Assembly (NCBI GenBank): GCA_013823625.1
Contig: PNMM01000002.1
Span: 724,380 to 788,379, forward strand
Direction of reading: 5' to 3'
Length of the DNA stretch: 64,000 nucleotides
Origin: Microbacterium sp.
GTDB taxonomy: Bacteria > Actinomycetota > Actinomycetes > Actinomycetales > Microbacteriaceae
Part shown: positions 35,126 through 44,113 of the stretch, in pieces
Layout: each line of letters starts with the position of its first letter
Numbering within the stretch: the first letter of the stretch is position 1
Made by a program: the position numbers and the translations under genes
Notes under the pieces: model-generated
The model's database searches: none
Seen by the model: the letters and a program-made list of their open reading frames with translations, nothing else
Told to the model about the DNA's origin: nothing

Positions 35126-35716
35126 TTAATCAAGGCTTGCTGAGACTCCGCGGGCAGCGAAGTGTGTGCGCACGAGTTCCTCGACTCGTGCATGCAAGTG
35201 CGCCCGATCGGGCATGCGCTGACGGAGAACGTCGAGCAGCCCCGCGCCCTCCACAAGAGCCATGACGTCGCCGGCGAGGTCGGGGGCGACGGATGCCATG
35301 TGCTCGGGCAGCACCGACGCCAGGGACTCGGAAAGCTCGGTGTGCACGTGCGAGCGGGCTGCCTCGATCGCGGGCTGAACGCGGGGGGCCACGGCGCTGA
35401 GAAACGCGTAGTACGAGAGGGGCGGGGCCACCTGCGAAATGCTCTCGATCGCGTCGACGTAGTCGTCGACCAGGCGGTGCGCGAGCGCGAGCGGTGCCGT
35501 GGGTCGCGGCTGAGCCGGCAGCGTCAGTGACCCGGTGAAGAAGCGCTCGATGACCGCATCGAGAAGCGCCTCTTTGCTGTCGAAGTGGTAGTACAGCGCA
35601 CCCTTCGAGAAGGGGACCTCGGCGAGAATGCGCGTCAGGCTCGTGGCGGCGTATCCGTTCTCCAGAAAAAGACGGAAGGCAGCGGTCAGGATGCTCTCCC
35701 GAGCGTCAGTCGTCAC
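35126..35716 (-). CDS. TetR family transcriptional regulator
   Basis: The product is a 196-residue TetR-family repressor. Its helix-turn-helix is ATSLTRILAEVPFSKGALYYHF (split for length: recognition part FSKGALYYHF). The GTG at 35716 was selected because GGAGG lies four bases upstream. Its GTGA start overlaps the stop of the GNAT gene (35713-36387). It is the last gene of a three-gene operon whose promoter carries a TetR-type operator (36933-36950), which it probably binds. Confidence 0.87.
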   Translation of the reverse strand: MTTDARESILTAAFRLFLENGYAATSLTRILAEVPFSKGALYYHFDSKEALLDAVIERFFTGSLTLPAQPRPTAPLALAHRLVDDYVDAIESISQVAPPLSYYAFLSAVAPRVQPAIEAARSHVHTELSESLASVLPEHMASVAPDLAGDVMALVEGAGLLDVLRQRMPDRAHLHARVEELVRTHFAARGVSASLD

Positions 35717-36387
35717 TGCACCTCCCCGTCCATGACCTCGAACCGTGTCGGATGACCCATCACGTGCACGTCTACCCGATCGAGCCGCGCGACCCCCCGG
35801 GTCACGAAGCCCCAGCGAGCGTATCGCTCGACATTGAGGGGGTTCTCGGTCTCGAGCCGCACTCCCCACGAGCGCGGGTCTCGTCGGGCATGGTCGACGG
35901 CCCGCTCGACGAGCATCCGTCCGACACCGAGTCCGCGCGCTGCCTCATCGACTCCCACCGCGACGAGCACGTGGTGGGGGGCGGCAGGGCCGAGGGTGCG
36001 CGAGGCGAGGTCGGCGTCATTCAGGAGGCGCAAGGCGCCGGGAGCGAGCCGACGAGAGAGCATCACGAATCGCACTCCCGAGACGAGTCGGGCGATACTC
36101 GCCCGCACGGCTCTGAGCGGAGTGCCGCCCTGCGGGTCGGCGATGAGGGCCACACCGATCAATGCTCCCGCGCGCTCCGCGAGCACGAGTTCGCCGCCCG
36201 CGAGCAGTGTGCCGGCGATGGAGGCGCGAAAGATGCTGTCGCGCGCAGCTCTCGGGTCGTGGGCCGAATCGGTTGCGGCCGCGATGAGTGGGTCTCGCTT
36301 GAAGGCGCGCGCGAAGAGTGCAGCGGCGGCGATGCGATCACCGGCGTCGGCCTTCCGGAGCGCAACGTCGGGGCTGTGCTCGTTCAT
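35713..36387 (-). CDS. GNAT family N-acetyltransferase
   Basis: The product is a 224-residue GNAT enzyme. The acetyl-CoA motif is VDEAARGLGVGRMLVERAVD, followed by LETENPLNVERYARWGFV, the usual beta-strand and helix around the catalytic region. It sits between a membrane protein and a TetR regulator in an operon with four-base overlaps on both sides (ATGA and GTGA). The substrate may be a toxic amine or antibiotic exported or sensed by its neighbours; that is inference. Confidence 0.83.
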   Translation of the reverse strand: MNEHSPDVALRKADAGDRIAAAALFARAFKRDPLIAAATDSAHDPRAARDSIFRASIAGTLLAGGELVLAERAGALIGVALIADPQGGTPLRAVRASIARLVSGVRFVMLSRRLAPGALRLLNDADLASRTLGPAAPHHVLVAVGVDEAARGLGVGRMLVERAVDHARRDPRSWGVRLETENPLNVERYARWGFVTRGVARLDRVDVHVMGHPTRFEVMDGEVQ

Positions 36388-36923
36388 GGTCCCGTCGCCC
36401 GGCTGTGGTCGACGGCAAACGAGAACACAACCTTGAGCGCGAACATCGCTGTGACGAACAGCAGCGGCACGGTCGTTTCGGGGGTGATCGTCACAGCGCT
36501 GAGGATGACGATGACCGCAGCGGCCGCGGCGGGCCGTTGAATGGTCGACCGCTGCATGAGCACGACGATCGTTCCCGCGACGATCGTGAGAACCCAGCCC
36601 ACGAGCGCCGGCACGAGAGGAAGATCGAGCAGTAGCGCGACCGCCGGCAGGTGCACGTGCACCGCGAGGAACACCGCGCGTCGCCGACCGCTCGCGGCGT
36701 AGTGCTCGTTTGTTCCGCGGGTGACGTTGGCAACCGCGCCGGCGGCGATGTCGGCGACAAGCAACGCGGCGATGACCGCGCGCCAGGGTTCGACGGTGAG
36801 CAGGGCCGGGAGCACCGCGAGCACAGCGAGGGGCATCGCCAGCAGAATCAGCCCGAGCGATGCCACCGTTTGGCGCTCACCCAGTACATCGTGAAGAGAG
36901 GAAGGAATCGAGAGGAGCCTCAT
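36384..36923 (-). CDS. Integral membrane protein of unknown function, operon leader gene
   Basis: The product is a 179-residue protein with about five hydrophobic segments (SLGLILLAMPLAVLAVLPAL, then VIAALLVADIAAGAVANV, and others). It has no recognised family. A polar loop NVTRGTNEHYAASGRRRA may face the cytoplasm. The ATG at 36923 has TATGTT six bases upstream, inside a TetR-type operator. It heads a three-gene operon with a GNAT and a TetR protein. A membrane or export role is plausible but not shown. Confidence 0.65.
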   Translation of the reverse strand: MRLLSIPSSLHDVLGERQTVASLGLILLAMPLAVLAVLPALLTVEPWRAVIAALLVADIAAGAVANVTRGTNEHYAASGRRRAVFLAVHVHLPAVALLLDLPLVPALVGWVLTIVAGTIVVLMQRSTIQRPAAAAAVIVILSAVTITPETTVPLLFVTAMFALKVVFSFAVDHSRATGP

Positions 36924-36929
36924 GCGTGC

Positions 36930-36950
36930 AACATACCAACTGGTCGGTAT
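36930..36950. promoter_or_regulatory. TetR-type operator overlapping a leaderless promoter
   Basis: ATACCAACTGGTCGGTAT (36933-36950) is a near-perfect inverted repeat with ATACC/GGTAT arms. It overlaps the minus-strand -10 box TATGTT (36930-36935), which lies six bases before the ATG at 36923. Binding would block initiation. The natural repressor is the TetR protein at 35126-35716. Confidence 0.75.
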
Positions 36951-37010
36951 TCGATCAAGAGCAGTCGGAATCGCCGTCGTCGCGGGGGTTCGACGACGCG
37001 CGCGTGAGCG

Positions 37011-37709
37011 CTAGAGGCGACCGACGAGAGCGGTGAGCACGCTCGTGAAGAACGTGAGCCCGTCAACGCCCGAGCGCATGGCCTCGGGAGTGTTGGGGCC
37101 GAAGCCCGGCTCGACGGCGTGCTCGGGGTGCGGCATGAGGCCGACGACGTTGCCGCGCTCGTTGCGCAGACCCGCGATGTCGCGCAGCGAGCCGTTGGGG
37201 TTCACGTCGAGGTAGCGGAAGGCGACGAGACCCTCGCCCTCGAGCCGGTCGAGCGTGGCCTCGTCGGCGATGAAGCCACCCTCACCGTTCTTGAGCGGGA
37301 TGGTGATTTCTTGGCCGAGCTCGAAACCGTTTGTCCAGGCACTGTCGGTGCTTTCGACGCGCAACCGCTGGTCGCGACGGATGAAGTCACCGTGGTCGTT
37401 GCGAATCAGACCGCCGGGCAGCAGGTGCGCTTCGACGAGAATCTGGAAGCCGTTGCAGATGCCCAGGACGGGCATCCCGCTGTTCGCCGCATCAATGACT
37501 TCGGCCATGATCGGCGAGCGCGCCGCGATGGCGCCGCAGCGCAAGTAGTCGCCGTAGCTGAAGCCGCCGGGTAGCACGATCGCGTCGACGCCCATGAGGT
37601 CATGCGTGCCGTGCCACAGCGCGACGGGCTCTGCTCCGGCGAGGCGAATGGCGCGCTGCGCGTCGCGATCGTCGAGTGAGCCCGGAAACGTGACGACGCC
37701 GATGCGCAC
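37011..37709 (-). CDS. purQ: Phosphoribosylformylglycinamidine synthase subunit PurQ
   Basis: The product is the 232-residue glutaminase subunit that supplies ammonia to PurL. The class I triad is visible: [11 protein letters not shown] with the nucleophile Cys, and [11 protein letters not shown] with His and Glu. [19 protein letters not shown] and [14 protein letters not shown] are typical of PurQ. Its GTG start shares one base with the purS stop (TAGTG), so the two genes are coupled. Confidence 0.96.
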   Translation of the reverse strand: MRIGVVTFPGSLDDRDAQRAIRLAGAEPVALWHGTHDLMGVDAIVLPGGFSYGDYLRCGAIAARSPIMAEVIDAANSGMPVLGICNGFQILVEAHLLPGGLIRNDHGDFIRRDQRLRVESTDSAWTNGFELGQEITIPLKNGEGGFIADEATLDRLEGEGLVAFRYLDVNPNGSLRDIAGLRNERGNVVGLMPHPEHAVEPGFGPNTPEAMRSGVDGLTFFTSVLTALVGRL

Positions 37710-37975
37710 TAGCGGGTCTCTCCGGCGACGCCGTCGACGTGCACGCTGATGACGTCTTCGATCACGCCGTTGCTGAGCATGTCGGCCGCGAGCTGCTGCG
37801 CGGTTTCGAGCAGGGCCGCATCGACCTCGCCGTCAACGTGCAACTCGAAACGCTTGCCGATGCGCACATCGCGGATGCTCGCGTGACCGAGGCGGTGCAG
37901 CGCCCCCGCAACGGCTTTGCCGGCCGGGTCGAGCAGTTCAGCCTTCGGCATGACCTCGACGACGATGGTGGGCAC
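37709..37975 (-). CDS. purS: Phosphoribosylformylglycinamidine synthase subunit PurS
   Basis: The product is the 88-residue subunit that bridges PurL and PurQ. The pattern [37 protein letters not shown] and [12 protein letters not shown] is typical of PurS, and the length is standard. It starts with GTG at 37975. TAGACT on the minus strand at about 38015-38020 could be the promoter, giving a leader of about 35 bases. It heads the purSQ operon. Confidence 0.95.
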   Translation of the reverse strand: MPTIVVEVMPKAELLDPAGKAVAGALHRLGHASIRDVRIGKRFELHVDGEVDAALLETAQQLAADMLSNGVIEDVISVHVDGVAGETR

Positions 37976-38017
37976 AGTGGACTCCCGGGGGTGGCTCGGC
38001 GGGCGGATGCCCCCAGT

Positions 38018-38689
38018 CTACCGAGCGCTCAGCAGGTAGTCGGCGCGCTCGAGCGTGGGCTCGATCAGCACGGCGTTGCGCTCGTCCGGGCCAAGGGCCC
38101 AGGCGCGGGCCTGCTCGTCGGTCTTGCCAAAGGCGACGTGCCGCGCGATGAGCCGTTCGTGCCGCGTGGCCTCGTCGAGAATCACCCCGACCGTCACGTC
38201 GAGCAACGGCGCGACCCGGTGCCAGCCGTGGTCGTCGAGCAAGAGGTAGTTGCCCTCGACGATGATGCACGGCACCTCGGGCGTGAACGACAACTCGTCG
38301 GGCACAGGCTCTTCGATCGTGCGGTCGAAGCCGGGGGCGCGCACGGTGCCGGTCGCCGAGCTCAGCGACGTGAGCAGGGCGACGAACGCGTCGACATCGA
38401 ACGTGTCGGGCGCACCCATGCGCTCGCGGCGGCCGAGCGACACGAGCTGGGCCTGCGGAAAGTGGAATCCGTCCATCGGGAGCACCCGCGAGCCGGGGAG
38501 AAGAGCGGCGAGCTTCTCGGCCGCGGTCGACTTGCCGGCGCCGGGCTTTCCGGCGAGGCCCACGAGGAGGGGGGTGGATGCTGTGCGCGCGGCGAGCATC
38601 CCCTCAACAATCGCGGCGAGGGCGGGCAGGTCAATCGGCGCGCGCCCTTCGTCCGCAGACCCTTCGCGGCTCACGCCGACGGTGCTCAC
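38018..38689 (-). CDS. P-loop nucleoside/sugar kinase family protein
   Basis: The product is a 223-residue kinase of the uridine kinase/pantothenate kinase-like P-loop group. GLAGKPGAGKSTAAEKLA is the Walker A loop. LPMDGFHFPQAQL holds the substrate-binding Asp and His, and CIIVEGNYLLLDD is Walker B-like. It is similar to a group annotated as nucleoside/nucleotide kinase family proteins; the true substrate is unclear. Its GTG start overlaps the stop of the upstream SGNH gene by four bases, so it is co-expressed with that esterase. Confidence 0.8.
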   Translation of the reverse strand: MSTVGVSREGSADEGRAPIDLPALAAIVEGMLAARTASTPLLVGLAGKPGAGKSTAAEKLAALLPGSRVLPMDGFHFPQAQLVSLGRRERMGAPDTFDVDAFVALLTSLSSATGTVRAPGFDRTIEEPVPDELSFTPEVPCIIVEGNYLLLDDHGWHRVAPLLDVTVGVILDEATRHERLIARHVAFGKTDEQARAWALGPDERNAVLIEPTLERADYLLSAR

Positions 38690-39462
38690 GCCGCCGCAGC
38701 CCGATCGGGAATCAGTGCGGCGATGCCGTGCGCCACCGCGTCGTCAACGATGAATTCGGCCCACTCGCGGCAGCCGTGCGCGCTCGGGTGAAAGTCGTCG
38801 GTCGCAAAGTGGTCGGCCGCGTAGGGCGGCAGCGGCGGGGTCATGTGGGCGAGCGGGAAGCGCTCGAGCGCACGACGCGCACTGACTTCGAGCGACTGCG
38901 CGTGCAGGTAGAGCGTGCCGCGCAAGGGCTCGGGCAGCAGGCCGAAGCGGTGAAAGGCGGGCAGGGCGCTCATGAGCACGATCGCGCGCGGGTGCGCCGC
39001 TTCGATCTCGCGCACGATGCGCGTGATGTCGCGGCGAAACGCGCGGTGCGAACGCACCTGCATGGTGTCGTTCGCGCCGAGGCTGATGACGACCAGGTCG
39101 GTCGGCTCGGCGATGGCTTCGTCGAGGTGGTCGCGAATGACATCGCGCGCGGTCGCGCCATTGCGCCCGCGAGCCCGCCAGCGCACGGGGCGCCCGGTGT
39201 GGGCGGTGAGCTCGGCGGCGACGCATCCCGCCAGGCCTTCAACGGCTTCGTCGACTCCCACGCCCACCGCCATCGAGTCGCCCATGACGAGCAGGCGAAT
39301 GGGGTCGTCTCCGCCGCCTCCCTCCCAGGGCTTGGGCGGCTCGGGCAGTAGCGGCACCACGCGACGCAGGCGCACCGTCTGCGGAACCAGGATGGGTGCG
39401 AGGGCCAGCACCACGGCCCGGCTCAGGCGGCGGCCGCGTAACGGGCGGGGTCGGGGGGTCAT
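38686..39462 (-). CDS. SGNH/GDSL family hydrolase
   Basis: The product is a 258-residue SGNH-type esterase. Block I is LLVMGDSMAVGVGVDEAVEG with the Ser, block II is the Gly in RARGRNGATARDV, block III is ISLGANDTMQVR with Asn, and the C-terminal DDFHPSAHG holds Asp and His. The start RLSRAVVLALAPILVPQ is mildly hydrophobic but not a clear signal peptide. The ATG is probably leaderless (TAGACT at 39470-39475). It is a tandem paralogue of the next gene upstream and is coupled to a kinase downstream. Confidence 0.87.
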   Translation of the reverse strand: MTPRPRPLRGRRLSRAVVLALAPILVPQTVRLRRVVPLLPEPPKPWEGGGGDDPIRLLVMGDSMAVGVGVDEAVEGLAGCVAAELTAHTGRPVRWRARGRNGATARDVIRDHLDEAIAEPTDLVVISLGANDTMQVRSHRAFRRDITRIVREIEAAHPRAIVLMSALPAFHRFGLLPEPLRGTLYLHAQSLEVSARRALERFPLAHMTPPLPPYAADHFATDDFHPSAHGCREWAEFIVDDAVAHGIAALIPDRAAAA

Positions 39463-39504
39463 GCGCGCGAGTCTAGGGCGCGCGCGTCAGCGCACACCGA
39501 AAGC

Positions 39505-40296
39505 TCAGTGATCGTCGAGCAACCGGTCGAAGCCGACGCTCCACGCATCCTCGACCGCAAAGTCGGCCCAGTCTTTGTACCCGATCGCACTCGGGTGAAA
39601 CTCGTCGCTCGCGAAGAAGCCCTCGGTGTAGGGCGGCGGGGGCGGCGACATGTGGGCGCGCGGCGCAGCCGAGACGAGCTGCCGCGCCTCACGCTCGAGT
39701 GATTGTGAGTGTCGGTAGAGGCTGCGGCGCAAAGGCTCGGGCAACAGCTGAAAACGAAAGAACGCGGGCAGCGATGACATGAGCAGGGCGGCTTCGGGAT
39801 GCGCGGCAAAGGTGCGCTCGAGAATGCACCGCACATCGCGCCGAAACGCGTTGGCCGAGCGCAACGCGAGCGCGTCGTTGGCGCCCACCGTGAGAAACAC
39901 GAGGTCGGTCGGCCCGTGCAGTGCGGGCGTGAGGTACTGCCGCACGAGGTCGCTCGCGGTGGCTCCGTTGCGCCCCGCCGCGCGCCAGTGCACCGTGCGT
40001 CCGGTGCGGGCGGCGAGCGCTTCGGCCAGTCGCCCGCCGAGCCCGAGGTCGGCGTGATCCACGCCCACGCCCGCGGCCGTTGAGTCGCCGATCACGAGCA
40101 GGTGCAGGGGGCGGGATGCTCCGCCCTCGTTACCCGAGCCGCCACCGTCAACGCGGCCCTCCCACGGTAGCGGCGCGTCCGGAAGCCGCGGTGTCTCACG
40201 CCGCAACCGGCGCCCCTGCGCAAGCAGCAGGGGCCCTTGCGCGGCCGCGATTGCGCGGCTCAACCGCAGTCGGCGCGGCGGTCGAAACTCGGTCAC
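39505..40296 (-). CDS. SGNH/GDSL family hydrolase (tandem paralogue)
   Basis: The product is a 263-residue paralogue of the hydrolase at 38686-39462 with the same blocks: LLVIGDSTAAGVGVDHADLG, RAAGRNGATASDLV, LTVGANDALALR and DEFHPSAIGYKDWAD. Both share RRxTPRLPxxPxPWEG-like text before block I and PEPLRxSLYxHxQSLE near the end, so they arose by duplication. Each copy has its own leaderless promoter (TAGACT at 40304-40309 here), so they need not be expressed together. The substrate is unknown. Confidence 0.87.
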   Translation of the reverse strand: MTEFRPPRRLRLSRAIAAAQGPLLLAQGRRLRRETPRLPDAPLPWEGRVDGGGSGNEGGASRPLHLLVIGDSTAAGVGVDHADLGLGGRLAEALAARTGRTVHWRAAGRNGATASDLVRQYLTPALHGPTDLVFLTVGANDALALRSANAFRRDVRCILERTFAAHPEAALLMSSLPAFFRFQLLPEPLRRSLYRHSQSLEREARQLVSAAPRAHMSPPPPPYTEGFFASDEFHPSAIGYKDWADFAVEDAWSVGFDRLLDDH

Positions 40297-40338
40297 GTGC
40301 GGGAGTCTAGGCCGATCAGTGTGCGCGCGCCTGAGCCG

Positions 40339-41226
40339 TTACGCGCCCGCAGGCGTCAGCCGCAGCAGCGTGCCCCAGGGGTCGTCGAGCTCGAGGGTGC
40401 GGCCGTCGTTGCGCACGGCAATTCCGTGGTGCTGCAAGCGCTCAGCGGTGGCGCCGAGCTCGTCGGCGTTCGGCAGCACGAGGTCGACCTGGCCGAGGCC
40501 CAGGGCGGGCATCCGTCGACCGGCGCCGCTGCTGCGCCACACGTTCATCGCCATGTGGTGGTGATAGCCGCCCGCACTCACGAAGATGGCTTGCCCGGCG
40601 AAGGCGGTTGTGAGGTCGAAGCCGAGCTGGTCAACGTAGAAGTGCTGCGCGGTCGCCACGTCGCCGACGCTCAAGTGCACGTGGCCGATCACGGCGGGCG
40701 CTGAGCCGTGCGCGGCGAGGGCCTCGTCGGTGAGGTGCTCGCGCAAGAAGCCGTTGGGGTCGAGAAACAGCGTGGCCATTTCGACCGAGCCGTGCACCCA
40801 CGACCACTGGGTGCGGTCGCGATCCCAGTAGAGCTCGACGCCGTTGCCCTCCGGGTCGTCGAAGTAGAACGCCTGGCTGACGAGGTGGTCGCTCGAGCCC
40901 GTGAACCGCTGCGGATACGACGTCGCCACCGTGTAGACCGCCGCCGCGAGCGCGGCTTGCGTCTCGAACAAGATGGCGGTGTGAAAGAGCCCCGCCTCGC
41001 GCGGACCGGCATGTTTCAGCTCGGGGCTGTGGCGCAAAATCACGAGGGGCACGGATGCGGTGCCCAGGTCGCCCGCCCGCCCCAGCGTCACCACCGGCCC
41101 CGTCGCGTCGAGCACGCTCAAGCCCACCGCGTCGCGGTAGTACGCCGTCATGCCGTCGAGGTCAGCGACATCGAGCGTCACGGCACCCATCGAGGTGTCG
41201 GCCGCCAGTCGGGTGGATTCGCTCAT
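40339..41226 (-). CDS. VOC family protein (extradiol dioxygenase-like)
   Basis: The product is a 295-residue protein with two vicinal-oxygen-chelate modules. The first starts MGAVTLDVADLDGMTAYYRD; the second starts VIGHVHLSVGDVATAQHFY and continues DQLGFDLTTAF and YHHHMAMNVW. His residues in HVHLSV and HHHMAM and a C-terminal Glu in RTLELDDPWG are placed like the metal ligands of catechol 2,3-dioxygenase-type enzymes. The reaction is not predictable. It stands alone between an SGNH gene and purC. Confidence 0.8.
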   Translation of the reverse strand: MSESTRLAADTSMGAVTLDVADLDGMTAYYRDAVGLSVLDATGPVVTLGRAGDLGTASVPLVILRHSPELKHAGPREAGLFHTAILFETQAALAAAVYTVATSYPQRFTGSSDHLVSQAFYFDDPEGNGVELYWDRDRTQWSWVHGSVEMATLFLDPNGFLREHLTDEALAAHGSAPAVIGHVHLSVGDVATAQHFYVDQLGFDLTTAFAGQAIFVSAGGYHHHMAMNVWRSSGAGRRMPALGLGQVDLVLPNADELGATAERLQHHGIAVRNDGRTLELDDPWGTLLRLTPAGA

Positions 41227-41265
41227 GCCCGAGTCAACCGGCGCGAGCCCCGGGTCATTCCGCCC

Positions 41266-42126
41266 TTAGGCGCAGAGCCGCTCGATGAGCTCGCGATACC
41301 GTGCGGCCGTGCGCTCGACGATCTCATCGGGCAGCGCGGGCGGGGTGCCCTGTTTGTCCCAGTTCGCGGCGAGCCAGTTGCGCACGATCTGCTTGTCAAA
41401 GCTGTCCAAACGCGAGGGGCCCCCCGCGGCGTAGAGCGTGGCGTCCCAGTAGCGCGAGCTGTCTGACGTGAGCACCTCGTCGGCGAGAGTCAGCTCACCC
41501 GTGGCGGGGTCAGTGCCGAACTCGAACTTCGTGTCGGCAAGAATGACCCCGCGCGAGAGCGCGATCTCGCTGGCAGCCGCGAAGATCGCGAGCGACGCAT
41601 CCCGCAGCGCTGTGGCGACCGACGCGCCGACGAGCTCGACCGAGCGCTCAAACGTGATGTTCTCGTCGTGCTCGCCCATCGGAGCCTTGAAGGCCGGCGT
41701 GTAGAGCGGTTCGGGCAGACGGTCGCCGTCGTTGAGGCCCGCGGGCAGCGGAATGCCGCACACCGTGCCCGACTCGCGGTACTCGGCCCAGCCCGAGCCC
41801 GTGAGGTAGCCGCGCACAACGCACTCGATGGGGTGCATGTCGAGGCGATTGACGAGCATGGCGCGGTCGGCGAGCTCGGCCGGCACCGCGGGGCCCTCGG
41901 CGGCAAGGTGGTTCGGCTGGTCGAGCTGCGCGAACCACCAGCGCGTGAGCTGAGTCAGCAGCGCGCCCTTGCCGGGAATGCCGGGCTCGAGCACGTGGTC
42001 AAACGCGCTGACCCGATCACTCGCGACGACGAGCATGAGGGTCGGATGCTCGGCGTGCTCGTAGAGGTCGCGCACCTTGCCCGAATAGACGTGAGTCCAG
42101 CCGAGCATGGCGCCAGCATCCGTCAT
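41266..42126 (-). CDS. purC: SAICAR synthetase
   Basis: The product is a 286-residue phosphoribosylaminoimidazole-succinocarboxamide synthase, joining CAIR and aspartate with ATP. Motifs include VYSGKVRDLYEHA, VVASDRVSAFDHVLEPGIPGK (in two parts) and LADTKFEFGTD. The ATG at 42126 shares its A with the purD stop (TGATG), so the two are coupled. Upstream sequence in the same frame is only the antisense-free shadow of purD, so the start is safe. Length is normal for the long type. Confidence 0.95.
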   Translation of the reverse strand: MTDAGAMLGWTHVYSGKVRDLYEHAEHPTLMLVVASDRVSAFDHVLEPGIPGKGALLTQLTRWWFAQLDQPNHLAAEGPAVPAELADRAMLVNRLDMHPIECVVRGYLTGSGWAEYRESGTVCGIPLPAGLNDGDRLPEPLYTPAFKAPMGEHDENITFERSVELVGASVATALRDASLAIFAAASEIALSRGVILADTKFEFGTDPATGELTLADEVLTSDSSRYWDATLYAAGGPSRLDSFDKQIVRNWLAANWDKQGTPPALPDEIVERTAARYRELIERLCA

Positions 42127-43373
42127 CACACGACCCGAAGCGCGATGTCGGTGCGGTATTGACCGCCCTCGAGGCCGATGCGGCCCATGGCCTCGTAGGC
42201 GCGTGCGCGGGCTTGCGCGAAGTCGGATCCGGTGGCGACGACGCTCAGCACGCGGCCTCCCGTGGCGCAGAAGCCGTCTGCCGTGCGGGCCGTGGCCGCG
42301 TGGGCGATCGAGACGCCCTCGACCGCGGCGGCCTCGTCGAGCCCCGTGAGCGCGCGGCCCGTGACGGGAGTGTCGGGGTAGCCCTCGCTCGCGAGCACGA
42401 CGGTGACGGCAACGTCGGCGCTGAACTCGGGGTGCGGGCGGCCAGCGAGCTGGCCCGTGCTCGCGGCAAACAGCAGCTCGCTCAGCGGGGTCACGAGGCG
42501 CGGCAGCACCACTTGCGTCTCGGGGTCGCCGAAGCGCGCGTTGAATTCGATGACGCGGATGCCCTGCTCGGTCACAATCAGACCGCAGTACAGCAGCCCG
42601 ATGAACGGAGTCTGCTCGGCCGCGAGTTGCCGAATCGTCGGCTCGGCGACCGTGCGAATGACCTCGTCGACGAAGCCCTCGGGTGCCCACGGCAGCGGCG
42701 AGTACGCGCCCATACCGCCGGTGTTGGGGCCCGTGTCGCCATCGCCGATGCGCTTGTAATCTTGCGCGGGGCTCAGCGGCACCACGGTGTGGCCGTCGCT
42801 CAGCATGAAGAGGCTGACCTCTTGGCCTGCCAAGAACTCTTCGACGAGCACGCCACCTTGCTGCAGGTAGTGCTCGGCGTGCGCCACGGCTGCGGCGCGG
42901 TCGTCAGTCACGATGACGCCCTTGCCGGCCGCGAGCCCGTCGGCTTTCACGACGTAGGGGGAGCCGAGTTCGTCGATCGCCGCTTCGGCTTCGGCGAGGG
43001 TGCCGGCACGCACGGCGCGACCCGTCGGAACCCCGGCGGCGTCCATGATGCGCTTCGCGAACGCCTTCGAGCCTTCGAGCTGCGCTGCCGCGGCGCCCGG
43101 GCCAAACACGGCGATGCCGCGGCGGCGCACGGCGTCGGCCACGCCCGCCACGAGAGGTGCCTCGGGGCCGATGATGACGAGCTCGATGTCGTTGTCGACC
43201 GCGTAGTCAGCGACCACGTCGCCGCGCGTGGGGTCGAGGGCCACGGTCGGCACGACCGTAGCGATACCCGCGTTGCCGGGGGCCGCGGTGATCTCGTGGG
43301 CCACCTCTTCGCGCAACAGGGCGGTGATGATGGCGTGCTCTCGGGCGCCCGAACCGATAACGAGAATTCTCAC
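42126..43373 (-). CDS. purD: Phosphoribosylamine-glycine ligase
   Basis: The product is a 415-residue ATP-grasp enzyme joining phosphoribosylamine and glycine to GAR. It begins [20 protein letters not shown], then [19 protein letters not shown] text and a typical ATP-grasp core ([17 protein letters not shown]). The C-terminal part includes [18 protein letters not shown]. The GTG start has TAGGCT six bases upstream (43380-43385), a leaderless layout. It heads the purDC operon and is divergent from the SCP-2-like gene. Confidence 0.97.
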   Translation of the reverse strand: MRILVIGSGAREHAIITALLREEVAHEITAAPGNAGIATVVPTVALDPTRGDVVADYAVDNDIELVIIGPEAPLVAGVADAVRRRGIAVFGPGAAAAQLEGSKAFAKRIMDAAGVPTGRAVRAGTLAEAEAAIDELGSPYVVKADGLAAGKGVIVTDDRAAAVAHAEHYLQQGGVLVEEFLAGQEVSLFMLSDGHTVVPLSPAQDYKRIGDGDTGPNTGGMGAYSPLPWAPEGFVDEVIRTVAEPTIRQLAAEQTPFIGLLYCGLIVTEQGIRVIEFNARFGDPETQVVLPRLVTPLSELLFAASTGQLAGRPHPEFSADVAVTVVLASEGYPDTPVTGRALTGLDEAAAVEGVSIAHAATARTADGFCATGGRVLSVVATGSDFAQARARAYEAMGRIGLEGGQYRTDIALRVV

Positions 43374-43379
43374 CCGGTC

Positions 43380-43402
43380 AGCCTACCGAGGCCCGGTAGC
43401 CT
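43380..43402. promoter_or_regulatory. Compact back-to-back leaderless promoters of purD and SCP-2-like gene
   Basis: TAGGCT on the minus strand (43380-43385) lies six bases before the purD GTG, and TAGCCT on the plus strand (43397-43402) lies six bases before the ATG at 43409. The whole intergenic region is only 35 bases, so the two -35 regions must lie in each other's neighbouring sequence. Confidence 0.65.
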
Positions 43403-43408
43403 CGCTGC

Positions 43409-43765
43409 ATGGCCCGGCCTCGCATCGATGACACCGTGGGGCGGGATGCTGTGCGCGCGGTGCTCGACGGCATCGCCGAGCGCCCCGACCTCGCGACAGC
43501 CGTGCGCTATCTGCTGCAAGCGCTCGCCGAGGCCAGCCCGGGCCGCAGTGTTGAGGTGCGCGTTCCGCCCTTTGGCGCAGTGCAGGCCGTCGAAGGCCCG
43601 CGCCACACGCGCGGAACACCCCCGAACGTCGTTGAGCTCGACGCCGAGACGTTTGTCGCGATTGCAACGGGCTCGCTTGCGTGGAGCGATGCGGCGTCGG
43701 CGGGGCGCGTTCACGCATCCGGAGCCCGCTCTGATCTGTCGAGCCTCTTCCCGCTCGCGTACTGA
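43409..43765 (+). CDS. Sterol carrier-like family protein
   Basis: The product is a 118-residue protein with the pattern of a bacterial sterol carrier-like domain: [20 protein letters not shown], then [17 protein letters not shown], and [20 protein letters not shown]. The last part ([19 protein letters not shown]) is typical. It may bind lipids or other small hydrophobic molecules. It is found beside purine genes in several actinobacteria, as I recall, which would make it a stable neighbour rather than a pathway member. Confidence 0.75.
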   Translation: MARPRIDDTVGRDAVRAVLDGIAERPDLATAVRYLLQALAEASPGRSVEVRVPPFGAVQAVEGPRHTRGTPPNVVELDAETFVAIATGSLAWSDAASAGRVHASGARSDLSSLFPLAY

Positions 43766-43795
43766 GTTCTCAGGGCTGTGCGCCAGAATGTGGGC

Positions 43796-44113
43796 GTGAG
43801 CACCCCCGCAGAACCCACGTCAGATCGCACGACCGTTCAGGTGCGGCGCGCCCCCAAGCTGTCGGCCTTCATGACGGTGGGCGCCCTCATGGGGTTTCTC
43901 GTGGTGCTCATCATCACGCCGCTGTTTCCGGTCGACCCGCTCGTAGGGCTGCCCGCACTGATCGGCTATTTCTCGATCTTCGGCATCACGGCCGGCGTGC
44001 TGATTGGCGCGATCATCGGCATCGTGCTCGACCGTCGCTCGCAGAAGCACGTTCGCACAGTGCAGGCCGAGCGTCAGACCGTCGAGGCGTCGCCCGACGT
44101 TGACGCCAGCTAG
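43796..44113 (+). CDS. Small membrane protein with two helices
   Basis: The product is a 105-residue protein with a polar N-terminus, two hydrophobic helices (FMTVGALMGFLVVLIITPLF and SIFGITAGVLIGAIIGIVL) and a charged tail with LDRRSQKHVRTVQAER. It has no family that I recognise with certainty. The GTG at 43796 was chosen over one at 43778 because CAGAAT lies six bases before it and the extra residues look unrelated. Its stop shares CTAG with the stop of purF. Confidence 0.65.
   Translation: MSTPAEPTSDRTTVQVRRAPKLSAFMTVGALMGFLVVLIITPLFPVDPLVGLPALIGYFSIFGITAGVLIGAIIGIVLDRRSQKHVRTVQAERQTVEASPDVDAS

Noticed and set aside
41266..42690. purC with a 188-codon N-terminal extension
   Set aside because: The extension is another frame of purD and is Arg/Gly/His-rich. 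The family start is the ATG at 42126, which overlaps the purD stop.
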